Source: Microlunatus parietis (GTDB lineage: Bacteria > Actinomycetota > Actinomycetes > Propionibacteriales > Propionibacteriaceae). Taken from it: DNA of 64,000 bases. The notes under the pieces were generated by a model. The model was given only the letters and a program-made list of their open reading frames with translations. It was not told the DNA's origin and searched no databases. The stretch spans positions 186,001-250,000 of the forward strand of contig NZ_JACCBU010000001.1 of NCBI RefSeq assembly GCF_013407955.1, in the 5' to 3' direction. How positions within the stretch are numbered: position 1 is the first letter of the stretch; every line of letters begins with the position of its first letter. This document shows positions 29,501 through 39,888 of the stretch, piece after piece. A program made the translations under genes and the position numbers.

Positions 29501-30421
29501 CATCGAGGCCAGGTACGTGGAGAAGGCGAGGAACGTGCCGAGGGTGATCTGCTGGTGCAGGGCCATCCAGCCGCCGACGCCGAGGATGCCGACCTGACCC
29601 AGCGCCGGGATCGCCTGCATCAGCGGGTTGTAGAAGCTGTTCAGCTTGATGGTGCGCGTCCGGGACCCGTACAGGCCCTGGGCGGTGGCGTCGAGCCGGG
29701 CGAGCTCCTGCTCCTCCTGGCCGAACCCCTTGACCACCCGGACTCCGGTCACGGCCGACTCGACCACACCGGCGACCTCGCCGACCCGCTGCTGGGCGTC
29801 CCAGTTCGCCGGGAACAGCGTGCGCCGGCCACGGATCGCGATCCACCACAGCACCGGCCCGACCAGCAGCGCGACCAGGGTCAGCGGCGCCGACAGGGTG
29901 AACATGATGATCACCGAGCCGATGAACAGCAGCACGTTGCTGATCATGATCGGCATCATCCCGAGCAGGCCCTGGACCAGGTTGAGATCAGAGATCGAAC
30001 GGCTGACGATCTGGCCCGGCGGCATCTCGTCCTGGCTGCGGCCATCCATCCGTTGCAGGGATGCGAACACCTCGCGGCGAAGATCATGTTGGACATCGAT
30101 CGAGAGCCGGCCGCCGAGGAACCGCCGCAGGAAGCCGGCCCCGAAGTTGGCCAGGCCGACCGCGATCAGGGCGATGATCCACGGCAGCATCGGCTGCGCC
30201 TGGGTCAGGATCCCGTGGTCGACGACCTCACGCACGATCAGCGGCGAGATCGCGTTCGCCGCCATGCCGATCAGTGCCGCGCCGAACGCGACGGTGAACA
30301 ACACCGGGTGCCGCAGGCAGTAGCGGGCGAGCCGCTTGATCCAACCCGGCGGTGCCTCGCCCGTGGTCACGGCTTGCGGTGGATCCGGCTCCGAGTTTGG
30401 TTGTTCACGCCTGTCGAGCAC
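26516..30421 (-). CDS. Fused heterodimer-type ABC exporter (two TMD-NBD halves in one chain)
   Basis: A 1301-residue multidrug/lipid-type exporter. Half 1: six-helix TMD (about residues 35-320), NBD with GTAGSGKST, LSGGQRQR and Walker B LLLDDATSAID, where the usual catalytic Glu after the Asp is Asp. Linker about 600-720 is acidic, then Gly/Met-rich. Half 2: second TMD, NBD with GETGAGKST, LSAGQRQ and canonical LLLDEATAALD. Thus one ATP site is degenerate, as in TM287/288 or BmrCD heterodimers, here covalently joined. It overlaps the MarR gene end by 17 bp and is probably controlled by it. Confidence 0.92.
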   Translation of the reverse strand: MLDRREQPNSEPDPPQAVTTGEAPPGWIKRLARYCLRHPVLFTVAFGAALIGMAANAISPLIVREVVDHGILTQAQPMLPWIIALIAVGLANFGAGFLRRFLGGRLSIDVQHDLRREVFASLQRMDGRSQDEMPPGQIVSRSISDLNLVQGLLGMMPIMISNVLLFIGSVIIMFTLSAPLTLVALLVGPVLWWIAIRGRRTLFPANWDAQQRVGEVAGVVESAVTGVRVVKGFGQEEQELARLDATAQGLYGSRTRTIKLNSFYNPLMQAIPALGQVGILGVGGWMALHQQITLGTFLAFSTYLASMVAPVRMLSGLLTIGQQAKAGVLRVFEMIDAKPGIVDAPDATTLPDRPLDVTFDRVSFGYAEDQPVLDEVSFTVQPGETLALVGTAGSGKSTVSLLLPRFYEVGGGAIRVGGQDIRDVALESLRGSIGMVFEDSFLFSTTVRENLAYGRPDATQDEIEAAARAAEAHDFIMRLPKGYDTVVGEQGLTLSGGQRQRVALARALLTDPQVLLLDDATSAIDARIEAEIHTTLRRVMAGRTTVLIAHRRSTLELADRIGVLDRGRLVDIGTHEELERRCPLYTILLTGPEDLDRLDEDEVAAEVEGRAPVAAEPEPDQEPLVDGITPSAWREPDLTPEELALERAYGLVERSSGAMAGGGAPGGGMGMRAGGGGRGMGPMGSMVAALPPSPELLEQVAQLPPATDRPDVDPLHYRQPDPAFRFVRLLRVFRAPLLIGLILVAADAVAQLILPAAVRLGVDQGVTENRGDVIIIAAVLAFVVTVGDWLVQRAQIQVTGKNGERILYLLRMKLFAHLQRLGLDFYEREMGGRIMTRMTTDVDALSTFVQTGLATAVVSLLSFFGVLVAIVVINPSLALVVLAVLPLVIIATLIFRARSAKAYQISRERISIVNADLQENVAGVRVAQVFRREGRNEETFGELSESYRVARVRSQRYIATFFPFIAFVSDLATALVLLFGAGQVHSGALTAGGLIAFMLYVTMFFSPVQQLSQVFDGYQQAAVGLRRISELLRTKPSTPEPKDPVPVPSRIAGELEFDDVVFSYGGADEPALRGISFRVPSGQRVAVVGETGAGKSTVMKLLARFYDPGDGAVRVDDVDLRSYDLAGYRHRLGYVPQEAYLFSGTVADAIRYGRPNATPAEVESAARAVGAHEMIRQLRHGYHHQVGDRGRNLSAGQRQLIALARAECVQPDLLLLDEATAALDLASEAAVTRAADRLAQRRTTVVIAHRLTTAARADRVLVLDHGKVVEDGTHAELLEADGTYRRLWQAFAGDLVDTPSR

Positions 30422-30842
30422 GCCGTCGTTCCTCCCGGTTTTTCTCCATCGCCTCGTCCAGAGCCGCCAACGCGGTCAACACCGCCGAGGCGTCGCCCAG
30501 CTCGTCGAGGACCTCGTCCAAGCGCCGCACCAGCGCGTCGTCGGCCACGGCCAGCGCCGTCTCGCCGTCCGTCGTGATCTCCAGCCAGGTGATCCGCCGG
30601 TCCGACTCGTCGCTGCGCCGGCGGACGAACCCGGCCGCGGACAACGACTCGACCGCGGCACTGATCGCCGGTTTGGACACCGTCAGGCGCTGCGCCAGCG
30701 CCGTCGAACGTTCGGTGCCGTCGGCGAGCAGCGAGAGCAGCCGGTACTGCGGCGGGGTCAGGCCGGTGTTCACCCGGTCCAGCATCCGCCCGGCCCGGAG
30801 CAGTGTCCGGACCGCATCACGACGACTCTGCCGCTTCCCCAT
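30405..30842 (-). CDS. MarR-family transcriptional regulator
   Basis: A 145-residue winged-helix repressor, probably of itself and the exporter. Seen: LLRAGRMLDRVNTGLTPPQ, the HTH ALAQRLTVSKPAISAAVESL, the wing with RRRSDESDRRITWLEIT (typical DxRxxxxxLT), and a C-terminal dimerisation helix ending in Arg/Glu repeats. ATG 30842 is preferred because GGAGG lies five bases upstream; an in-frame start 18 bases earlier lacks one. It is the first gene of a two-gene operon. Confidence 0.9.
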   Translation of the reverse strand: MGKRQSRRDAVRTLLRAGRMLDRVNTGLTPPQYRLLSLLADGTERSTALAQRLTVSKPAISAAVESLSAAGFVRRRSDESDRRITWLEITTDGETALAVADDALVRRLDEVLDELGDASAVLTALAALDEAMEKNREERRRARQA

Positions 30843-30860
30843 GGGCACCTCCCGGCCCAC

Positions 30861-30886
30861 ATTATAGTTAATCTGCTGAACTAACT
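30861..30886 (-). promoter_or_regulatory. marR-exporter promoter and operator
   Basis: The minus strand has a perfect -10 TATAAT (30866-30861). Directly upstream is an imperfect palindrome of AGTTA...TAACT arms over 30866-30886, with inner GTTCAGCAG, the size of a MarR box. A repressor there would cover the -10/-35 spacer. The -35 is weak (AACAGT). Confidence 0.65.
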
Positions 30887-30953
30887 GTTCGGCCGGTCCA
30901 CGGAGCGGGAAGGTTGCGGCGCCGGCCCCGGCAGCCCGGGACCGGCGCCCCGA

Positions 30954-32348
30954 TCAGCGCAGCGTCGCGGGAGCCTCCGGCTCCGGGTAGTCGGAACCGG
31001 ACGGAGCGCGGAGCTCGGTGCCGGACGGCACGGTGCCGGACGGAACCGTGTCGGACGGAACGGTGTCGGACGGCACCTGGTCGGCGGTGTCGCCGGAGTC
31101 CTCGTCGGGCTCCGACTCCCTGGCCGCGGCGAGGGCCGCCCGGCCGGACGGCAGCAAGATCGCGACGGTGATCACGATCATGGTCGCCGTGCCCGCGATG
31201 ATCAGCAGCAGCTGCACGCTGATCACGTCGGCCAGCGGCCCGAACGCCACCATCCCGATCGGCGTCGCGAGTGCCATCACGATCCCGACGTAGCTGAACA
31301 CGCGGCCGTGCTTCGCCGGCTCCACCGTGCGCTGGAACAGGGTCATGAACGGCGACGAGAACGGCGGCACCATCAGCCCGAACGCGAACATGAAGCCGTA
31401 GAACACCCAGAGGTTCGGCGCCAGGCCCTGCAGGATGGTGAACAGCGCGAACCCGTACGTCGCGACCAAGATCAACCGCATCGGGTTCTTCTTGGCCAGG
31501 ATCGTCGACACCAGGACGCCGCCCAGCATCATGCCGACGCTGAACACGATCTCCAGCACGGCCAGCATCCACTTCTCGTCGCCGAAGCTGCGGGCCACCA
31601 TCAACGGGGTCAGAAACGACGGCGCGACAGTGAGCAGGAACAAGATCGCGAACACCCCGAGCAGCCAGCGCACGATCGGATGGGTGGTGATGTAGCGCAT
31701 CCCCTCCACCAGGTCCTGCCCGTACGTCGTCGTGGACTCGGTCGCCCGGGCCAGGGTGGGCACCGTGACCAGACCCAGCAGCACGACCCCGATCACCGCG
31801 GTCACCACGTCGAGGAAGAACACCGGGACGATGCCGGCGAACGCGTAGATCGCCCCCGCCACGGCCGGCGCCAACAGCGACATCACCGACTGGATGGTCT
31901 GGAACATCCCGTTCACCCGCATCAGCTGATCACCGGGCACGAGCTGCGGGATCATCGCCTGCACGGTCGGGGTCTGCACACCGGCGCCGAGCGACCGGAC
32001 GCCCACCGCCAGCAGGATGATCCACAGGTCGGTGATCCCGTTCATCATCAGCAGCGCGAGCACCAGGGTCGACGCGGCGATCCCGATGTCGGCCGACATC
32101 GCCAGCACCTTCCGGTTCATCCGGTCCGCGAGCACGCCGCCGAAGATCGACACGATCCCCTGCGGGGCGAAGGCGGCCACCGCGTAGAGCGCGACGGCGA
32201 CGCCGGACTGGGTCTCGAGCGTGACGTACCACATCACCACGTACTGCACGATCATCGAGCCGAACAGGGACACGGTCTGGCCGGACAGGAAAATGGCAAG
32301 GTTGCGTCGCCAATGGGCCGGAACGGCGACGGCCTCGGTCTCGGTCAT
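30954..32348 (-). CDS. MFS exporter (enterobactin-exporter/MdfA-like group)
   Basis: A 464-residue, 12-helix major facilitator protein. Seen: FLSGQTVSLFGSMIVQYVVM (TM1), GGVLADRMNRKVLAMSADI (motif A between TM2 and TM3), QAMIPQLVPGDQLMRVNGMF, typical of the EntS-like/DHA3 subfamily, and SPFMTLFQRTVEP. The cytoplasmic C-terminal tail has a five-residue repeat VPSDT/VPSGT (four copies). Start 32348 follows GAGGGAGATC. Function is probably efflux of a drug or siderophore. The substrate is not predictable. Confidence 0.88.
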   Translation of the reverse strand: MTETEAVAVPAHWRRNLAIFLSGQTVSLFGSMIVQYVVMWYVTLETQSGVAVALYAVAAFAPQGIVSIFGGVLADRMNRKVLAMSADIGIAASTLVLALLMMNGITDLWIILLAVGVRSLGAGVQTPTVQAMIPQLVPGDQLMRVNGMFQTIQSVMSLLAPAVAGAIYAFAGIVPVFFLDVVTAVIGVVLLGLVTVPTLARATESTTTYGQDLVEGMRYITTHPIVRWLLGVFAILFLLTVAPSFLTPLMVARSFGDEKWMLAVLEIVFSVGMMLGGVLVSTILAKKNPMRLILVATYGFALFTILQGLAPNLWVFYGFMFAFGLMVPPFSSPFMTLFQRTVEPAKHGRVFSYVGIVMALATPIGMVAFGPLADVISVQLLLIIAGTATMIVITVAILLPSGRAALAAARESEPDEDSGDTADQVPSDTVPSDTVPSGTVPSGTELRAPSGSDYPEPEAPATLR

Positions 32349-32384
32349 GATCTCCCTCGGTCAACGAATTCGGTACGGACTCGC

Positions 32385-32415
32385 ACCGTAGAACTTCAAG
32401 TCTGGTTAAGGTCAA
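32385..32415 (-). promoter_or_regulatory. MerR-type promoter of the MFS gene
   Basis: On the minus strand TTGACC (32415-32410) and TACGGT (32390-32385) are separated by 19 bp. This over-long spacer is the mark of promoters activated by MerR-family regulators, which twist the spacer. The spacer holds a partial dyad (CTTAACC...CTTGAAG). No merR gene is in the window. Confidence 0.5.
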
Positions 32416-32569
32416 GAATCGGCGCTGGTCCCCGACGCGAGCCCGAACCTACCCGGTGCCACCGACAGTCCGCTTGGACTTTCCGGAACCGCCACGACAC
32501 GCCGCCACCGGCCCGCGGCACGCCCGCTCGGGGCGCCTGGTGTCGGTGCTCCCGACTACGGTCTCCGTC

Positions 32570-34858
<2,289 letters not shown>

Positions 34859-34879
34859 CGAGGGTGCCGCGGCGTCGGC

Positions 34880-35929
34880 TCAGGACCGGTCCTGCCCCTG
34901 GCCGGCCGCCGGTCCACCGGGCCACGCCGCGGTGCTCTCCCGTTCGACCAGCCGGACCGCCAGGTCCATCTTGCGCACCGCCGGTTGTTCACCGCGGGCG
35001 AGCGCCAGGACCAGCCGGGTGGCCTGGCCGGCCATCTCGACCAGCGGCTGCGCGACGGTGGTCAGCCGGGGCCAGACCCAGGACGCCAGCGGCAGGTCGT
35101 CGTACCCGACCACCGACAGGTCCTGCGGTACGTCCCAGCCGAGTTCGCGAGCGGCCCGGAGCACCCCGAGCGCCTGCATGTCGCTGCCCGCGAAGATCGC
35201 CGTCGGGCGATCGCGCAGCGCCAGCAGATCCCTCGCGCACCGGTAGCCGCCCTCGACGCTGAAGTCGCCGACGCGTACCAACTCCGGGGCATCGGGCAGC
35301 CCCGCCCGGCGCAGCGCGTCGACGTAGCCGTCCATCCGGGCCCGGGCGCAGAGGGTGTCGGCCGGGCCGCTGATGGCGGCGATCCGGCGATGGCCCAACT
35401 CGATCAGGTGCCGGGTCGCCGCCCGGCCGCCGCTCCAGTTGTTCGAGCCGATCGACGCGACCGACTCGTCCTCCTCGCCGATCGGATCCACCACCACATA
35501 AGGGATCTGGCGGGCGTCGAGTTGCGCCCGCTGATCCGGGGCGAGATCGGAGAACACCATGATCACGCCCGCCGGCCGGCGGATCAGCACCGAGTTGATC
35601 CACTCCTGGCGCGGCCGTCGCGCGGCACCGCACTCGGAGAGCACGACCTCGACGTTCTCCTCCCGCGCCGCCTCCTCGACGCCGCGGATCACCTCGACGG
35701 CCCACGGGTTGCCGAGGTCGTGGAAGACCAGATCGATCATCGGCACCGGGCTCGGGGCCGCGGTGCGGCGGCGCTGGTAGCCGGACTCCCGCAACTGCGC
35801 CTCGACGAGTTCCCGGGTGGCCGGTGCGACGTCGCCGCGCCCGTTGAGCACCTTCGACACGGTCGGGATCGACACGCCTGCCTGGTCCGCGATGGTGGCG
35901 ATCGTGATGCGGGGACGTTTGTCGGCCAT
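34880..35929 (-). CDS. LacI-family transcriptional regulator of the sugar locus
   Basis: A 349-residue repressor. Residues 8-55 form the HTH and hinge: ITIATIADQAGVSIPTVSKV, LNGRGDVAPATRELV. The periplasmic-binding-like ligand domain follows, with DLVFHDLGNPWAVEVIRGVE, RPAGVIMVFSDL and VVGYDDLPLASWVWPRLTTV. Start 35929 has GAGGAGG upstream. It is divergent from the transporter/GH3 operon, and CGAAACTTTCG operators lie in the shared region. It probably releases the operon when an oligosaccharide or its product is bound. Confidence 0.93.
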   Translation of the reverse strand: MADKRPRITIATIADQAGVSIPTVSKVLNGRGDVAPATRELVEAQLRESGYQRRRTAAPSPVPMIDLVFHDLGNPWAVEVIRGVEEAAREENVEVVLSECGAARRPRQEWINSVLIRRPAGVIMVFSDLAPDQRAQLDARQIPYVVVDPIGEEDESVASIGSNNWSGGRAATRHLIELGHRRIAAISGPADTLCARARMDGYVDALRRAGLPDAPELVRVGDFSVEGGYRCARDLLALRDRPTAIFAGSDMQALGVLRAARELGWDVPQDLSVVGYDDLPLASWVWPRLTTVAQPLVEMAGQATRLVLALARGEQPAVRKMDLAVRLVERESTAAWPGGPAAGQGQDRS

Positions 35930-35970
35930 GGTCCTCCTCGACTCCGATGTTCGTGGCACCGGGATCGTAC

Positions 35971-36157
35971 CGAAACTTTCGATCCACTCGCTCGATTCGA
36001 CCGTTAACCCGACGAAACTTTCGAACCCTGGCGGACCAACCTCGGCCCCTCGGCGATCCACGCGTCACCGAAGGATCACAGCCCACCCGAACCCTTGACA
36101 CCTCTCCCAAGCGCTTCTAGATTCAGGGAAAGTATCGCATCTTCTACGAAACTTTCT
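35971..36157. promoter_or_regulatory. LacI operators and promoter of the sugar-uptake operon
   Basis: Three near-palindromes CGAAACTTTCG: 35971-35981, 36013-36023 (perfect copies) and 36147-36157 (last base changed). A rightward promoter TTGACA (36095-36100), 17 bp, TAGATT (36118-36123) lies between them, and its spacer contains AAGCGCTT (36110-36117), a second LacI-type palindrome. The layout suggests looping repression by the divergent LacI protein. Confidence 0.7.
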
Positions 36158-36206
36158 GTCGTCGGATATCGGCCGGCGGCTTCACACCATCTCAATGAGG
36201 AGAGAC

Positions 36207-37892
36207 ATGTCAGACGCGTTCGGGCGGGGGCCCCTGCGGGCCAGCCGCCGACAGGTCCTCGGATATTCGGTCGCCGCGGCGGGGCTGGCCGTCGCCGGCT
36301 GCAGCGCCGAAACCGGCGGCGGCGATCCCGAGGGCGACCTCGCGAGCAAGTCCAAGGGGGCGATGGAGGGGTTCGCCGCGGACACCCAGTTCAAGGCGAC
36401 CGAGCCGTTCACCCTGTCGGTGCTCTGGACCGACTGGCCGGACCTGCCGGTGAAGGACTCGTGGACGTTCTTCAAGGAGATCGAGAAGCGCACCGGCGTC
36501 ACGCTGGAGACCACGCACATCCCGTTCAGCGACGCGACCGAGAAGCGGAACCTGTTGATCAGTGCCGGCGACGCACCCAGCGTCATTCCGCTGGTCTACA
36601 CGGGCGAGGAGGAGTCGTTCGTCTCCTCCGGCGCGATCCTGCCGATGAGCGACTACGTCCAGCACATGCCCAACTTCAACAAGTACGTCCAGGAATGGGA
36701 CCTGGCGGAGATGATCACCCGGCTCAAGCAGTCCGACGGCAAGTCCTACATGGTGCCCGGGTTGCAGGAGGTATCCGTCCCGGTGTTCACGGTGATCATC
36801 CGCAAGGACGTCTTCGACGAGGTCGGCGCCGCCGTGCCGCAGACCTGGGACGAGATGCGGACGGCGCTGCTCAAGATCAAACAGAAGTATCCGGACTCCA
36901 AGCCGCTGGCCGACGGCTTCGAAGGACAGTCGCTGCTCAACTACGCCTCCCACGCCTGGGGCGCCCGGGCCGGCTGGGGCTTCGGCGACGGGATGGTGGA
37001 CGACGGCGCCGGCGGCCTCAAGTACACGGCGACCTCGCCGGAGTACAAGCAGATGGTGGAGTACTTCCGCGGCCTGGTCGCCGATGATCTTGTCGACACC
37101 GAGTCCATGACCGCGTCGAACGACGGCGGCGGTGGCGGCAGCGTGGCGGAGAAGTTCGCGAACCAGCGCGTCTTCGCCGCCTCCGGCTCGGCCGGTACGG
37201 CGATCGAGTTCGCCCAGGCCCTGGCCGAGACGGTGGGCCAGGGCAAGTTCGAGGTACTGCAGATCGCACCGCCCGGTGGCCCGGCCGGCCAGGTGGTGGA
37301 GCCGCGGAACTTCTGGAACGGCTTCATGCTCAACTCCGAGCTCAGGGACTCCGAGCATTTCCTGGCCACGCTGCAGTTCCTCGACTGGCTCTACTACAAC
37401 CCGCAGGCCCGGGAGCTGATCCGGTGGGGCGTCGAGGGTGAGACCTACACCAAGGGTGCCGACGGCAAGATCACGTTGAAGCCGGAGTACTCGCTCGATG
37501 CGTACAACCTCAACCCCAAGGGGAAGACCGACCTGCAGAAGGATCTCGGCTGGTCGAATGCCGTCTTCGCCGACTCGACCGAGTCCAGGGCGCTGAAGGA
37601 GTCCTACAACGCGCCCGAATTCGTCAGCTACATCGACGCCGTGCTGACGAGCCGCAAGCCGCGGGAGCCCTACCCGCCGGCTCCGCTGAACGAGGCCGAG
37701 CTCGAGCAGGCCTCCCTGATGGCGACCCCGCTGAAGGACACCGTCGACACGAACACGCTGAAGTTCATCCTCGGGGATCGCGACATCGCCGAGTGGGACC
37801 AGTACGTGGCGGAGCTGGAGGGCCAGGGTCTGCAAAACTATCTTGATCTTCTCAACGGGGCGCGGAAGCGTTTCGTCGAGCAGAACGGCTGA
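36207..37892 (+). CDS. Sugar ABC transporter substrate-binding Tat lipoprotein
   Basis: A 561-residue extracellular solute-binding protein of the LplA-like, long family-1 type. N-terminus: twin-arginine SRRQVLGYSVAAAGLAVAGC, so Tat export with lipobox Cys at about residue 30, anchoring it to the membrane. Body: TLSVLWTDWPDLPVKDSW, LISAGDAPSVIPLVY and VIIRKDVFDEVGAAVPQTWD are typical of binding proteins for oligosaccharides. Start 36207 follows GAGGAGAG. First gene of the LacI-controlled operon with two permeases. The ATPase is not in the operon, as usual for these systems, which share MsiK-type ATPases. Confidence 0.93.
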   Translation: MSDAFGRGPLRASRRQVLGYSVAAAGLAVAGCSAETGGGDPEGDLASKSKGAMEGFAADTQFKATEPFTLSVLWTDWPDLPVKDSWTFFKEIEKRTGVTLETTHIPFSDATEKRNLLISAGDAPSVIPLVYTGEEESFVSSGAILPMSDYVQHMPNFNKYVQEWDLAEMITRLKQSDGKSYMVPGLQEVSVPVFTVIIRKDVFDEVGAAVPQTWDEMRTALLKIKQKYPDSKPLADGFEGQSLLNYASHAWGARAGWGFGDGMVDDGAGGLKYTATSPEYKQMVEYFRGLVADDLVDTESMTASNDGGGGGSVAEKFANQRVFAASGSAGTAIEFAQALAETVGQGKFEVLQIAPPGGPAGQVVEPRNFWNGFMLNSELRDSEHFLATLQFLDWLYYNPQARELIRWGVEGETYTKGADGKITLKPEYSLDAYNLNPKGKTDLQKDLGWSNAVFADSTESRALKESYNAPEFVSYIDAVLTSRKPREPYPPAPLNEAELEQASLMATPLKDTVDTNTLKFILGDRDIAEWDQYVAELEGQGLQNYLDLLNGARKRFVEQNG

Positions 37893-37917
37893 GGCCGCCG
37901 GCGGCGCGGAGCGACCC

Positions 37918-38937
37918 ATGGCGACCCTACGAACGGATCCGGCATCCCGGTCCGGGGCCGGTGACCCGCCGGCCGATCCGGCGGCTCGGCCCGGACCGGA
38001 GATCCTCGACCCACCCCGGCCGGTCGGGCCGCGGCGGCGGACCTGGCGGCAGGCGGTGCGGCGCGACTGGCAGCTGTACGCGCTGGCCCTGCTCCCGTTG
38101 ATCTTCTTCGTGATCTTCAAGTACGGGCCGATGCTCGGCAACGTGATCGCGTTCCGCCGGTTCCGGCCCGGCGGCAGCATCTTCGGCGAGCAATGGGTCG
38201 GGCTGCGCTACATCGAGATGTTCATCGGCGACCCCTCGTTCTGGAAGGTCTTCGCCAACACCGCGATCCTCGGTGGCACGACCTTGATCGTCTGCTTCCC
38301 GCTGCCGATCGTGCTGGCGCTGATGCTCAACGAGGTCAGGAAGAAGGCGTTCAAGAGGGTGGTCCAGTCGATCACCTACCTGCCGCACTTCCTGTCCATC
38401 GTCATCGTGGCCGGCATGGTGCTGCAACTGTTGTCCTTGCAGGGCACGGTCAACCAGATCGTCGAGGCCTTCGGCGGCGAGCCGGTCGCGTTCATCCAGC
38501 GGCCGGAGTGGTTCCGGACCATCTACGTCGGCTCCGAGCTGTGGCAGACCCTCGGCTGGGGCACGATCCTCTATCTCGCGGCGCTGACGTCGATCGACGA
38601 GGCGCTGTACGAGGCGGCCAAGATCGACGGGGCGGGGCGGCTGCGGCAGACCTGGCACGTGACGCTGCCTGGGCTGCGCCCGGTGATGATCACCTTGTTG
38701 ATCTTGAACATCGGCGCGTTCCTCAATGTCGGGTTCGAGAAGGTGCTGTTGCTGTACAACCCGTTGACGTACTCGACGGCCGACGTCATCTCGACCTACC
38801 TCTACCGGGTCGGGCTGATGTCGAACAACCTCAGTTACGCGGCCGCGATCGGGCTGTTCCAGGCCCTGATCGGTCTCGTCATGGTCCTGTCCGCGAATCT
38901 CATCGCGCGCCGAGTGGTGGGGACGAGCCTGTGGTGA
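37918..38937 (+). CDS. Sugar ABC transporter permease (LplB-like)
   Basis: A 339-residue inner-membrane subunit with six helices after a Pro-rich cytoplasmic N-terminus of about 60 residues. Seen: WQLYALALLPLIFFVIFKYG (TM1), SITYLPHFLSIVIVAGMVL, and the EAA loop EALYEAAKIDGAGRLRQTWH, which contacts the ATPase. It lies 25 bp after the binding protein and overlaps the next permease as GTGA. Confidence 0.93.
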   Translation: MATLRTDPASRSGAGDPPADPAARPGPEILDPPRPVGPRRRTWRQAVRRDWQLYALALLPLIFFVIFKYGPMLGNVIAFRRFRPGGSIFGEQWVGLRYIEMFIGDPSFWKVFANTAILGGTTLIVCFPLPIVLALMLNEVRKKAFKRVVQSITYLPHFLSIVIVAGMVLQLLSLQGTVNQIVEAFGGEPVAFIQRPEWFRTIYVGSELWQTLGWGTILYLAALTSIDEALYEAAKIDGAGRLRQTWHVTLPGLRPVMITLLILNIGAFLNVGFEKVLLLYNPLTYSTADVISTYLYRVGLMSNNLSYAAAIGLFQALIGLVMVLSANLIARRVVGTSLW

Positions 38938-39839
38938 TCAACCTGAAGACCCGCAGCGCCGCGGTCAAGGACAGTCGCGGCTATCGTGCGTTCACCGCGC
39001 TGAACCTGATCTTGCTCGTCCTGCTCTGCGTGATCATGCTCTACCCGTTCATCACGGTGCTCGCCCAGTCGTTCAGTTCGGCCGGCGCGATCAAGGCCGG
39101 GCAGGTGAGCTTCTGGCCGGTCGGCTTCAACGTCGACACCTACGTCGCCGTGATGTCGAACGGCACGTTCTGGCGCAACTACGCGAACACGGTCATCTAC
39201 ACCGTGGTCGGGACCGCCATCGCCATGACGCTGACCACCACCTACGCGTACGTCCTGTCGAAGCAGCACCTCCGGGGCCGGGGCGTCCTGATCGGCATCG
39301 CCGTGTTCACCATGTTCTTCAACGGCGGCCTGGTGCCCAACTACGTGCTGATCTCCGCGCTCGGGATGAAGAACACGATGTGGGCCATCGTGCTGCCGGG
39401 CGCCATCTCGGTGTTCAACCTGCTGGTGATGAAGGCGTTCTTCGAGAGCCTGCCGAAGGATCTCGAGGAGGCGGCGCAGATCGACGGGCTCGGCTGGTTC
39501 GGGATCTTCGTCCGGATCGTACTGCCGCTGTCGAAGGCGGTGATCGCGACGATGGTGCTGTTCTACTCGGTGGCCTACTGGAACGACTGGTTCGCGGCGT
39601 TCCTGTATCTCGACAAGAGTGAGCTGTTCCCGGTGACGCTGTTCCTGCGGAACCTGATCGCCGGCGCCTCGACGACGGCGTCCGAGGGTGCCGCGGCGGC
39701 CGGGACGACGACCGCGATGGTGTCGTCGAACATCCAGGCCGTGACGATGATCCTCACCGTGATCCCGATCTTGTGCATCTATCCCTTCGTCCAGCGCTAC
39801 TTCGTCTCGGGCGTCATGCTCGGATCGATCAAGGGCTGA
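38934..39839 (+). CDS. Sugar ABC transporter permease (LplC/YtcP-like)
   Basis: A 301-residue second permease. GTG 38934 overlaps the first permease stop. Seen: LILLVLLCVIMLYPFITVLA (TM1), FFNGGLVPNYVLISALGM, EAA loop EEAAQIDGLGWFGIFVRIVL, and a C-terminus GVMLGSIKG, which is the family's conserved end (V-x-G-x-x-x-G-S-x-K-G). With the LplB-like subunit it forms the transmembrane channel. Confidence 0.94.
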   Translation: MINLKTRSAAVKDSRGYRAFTALNLILLVLLCVIMLYPFITVLAQSFSSAGAIKAGQVSFWPVGFNVDTYVAVMSNGTFWRNYANTVIYTVVGTAIAMTLTTTYAYVLSKQHLRGRGVLIGIAVFTMFFNGGLVPNYVLISALGMKNTMWAIVLPGAISVFNLLVMKAFFESLPKDLEEAAQIDGLGWFGIFVRIVLPLSKAVIATMVLFYSVAYWNDWFAAFLYLDKSELFPVTLFLRNLIAGASTTASEGAAAAGTTTAMVSSNIQAVTMILTVIPILCIYPFVQRYFVSGVMLGSIKG

Positions 39840-39888
39840 CGGAGCAGCAGTCCCGACCAGACCCGCACACAGGAACGGAAAGATCACC

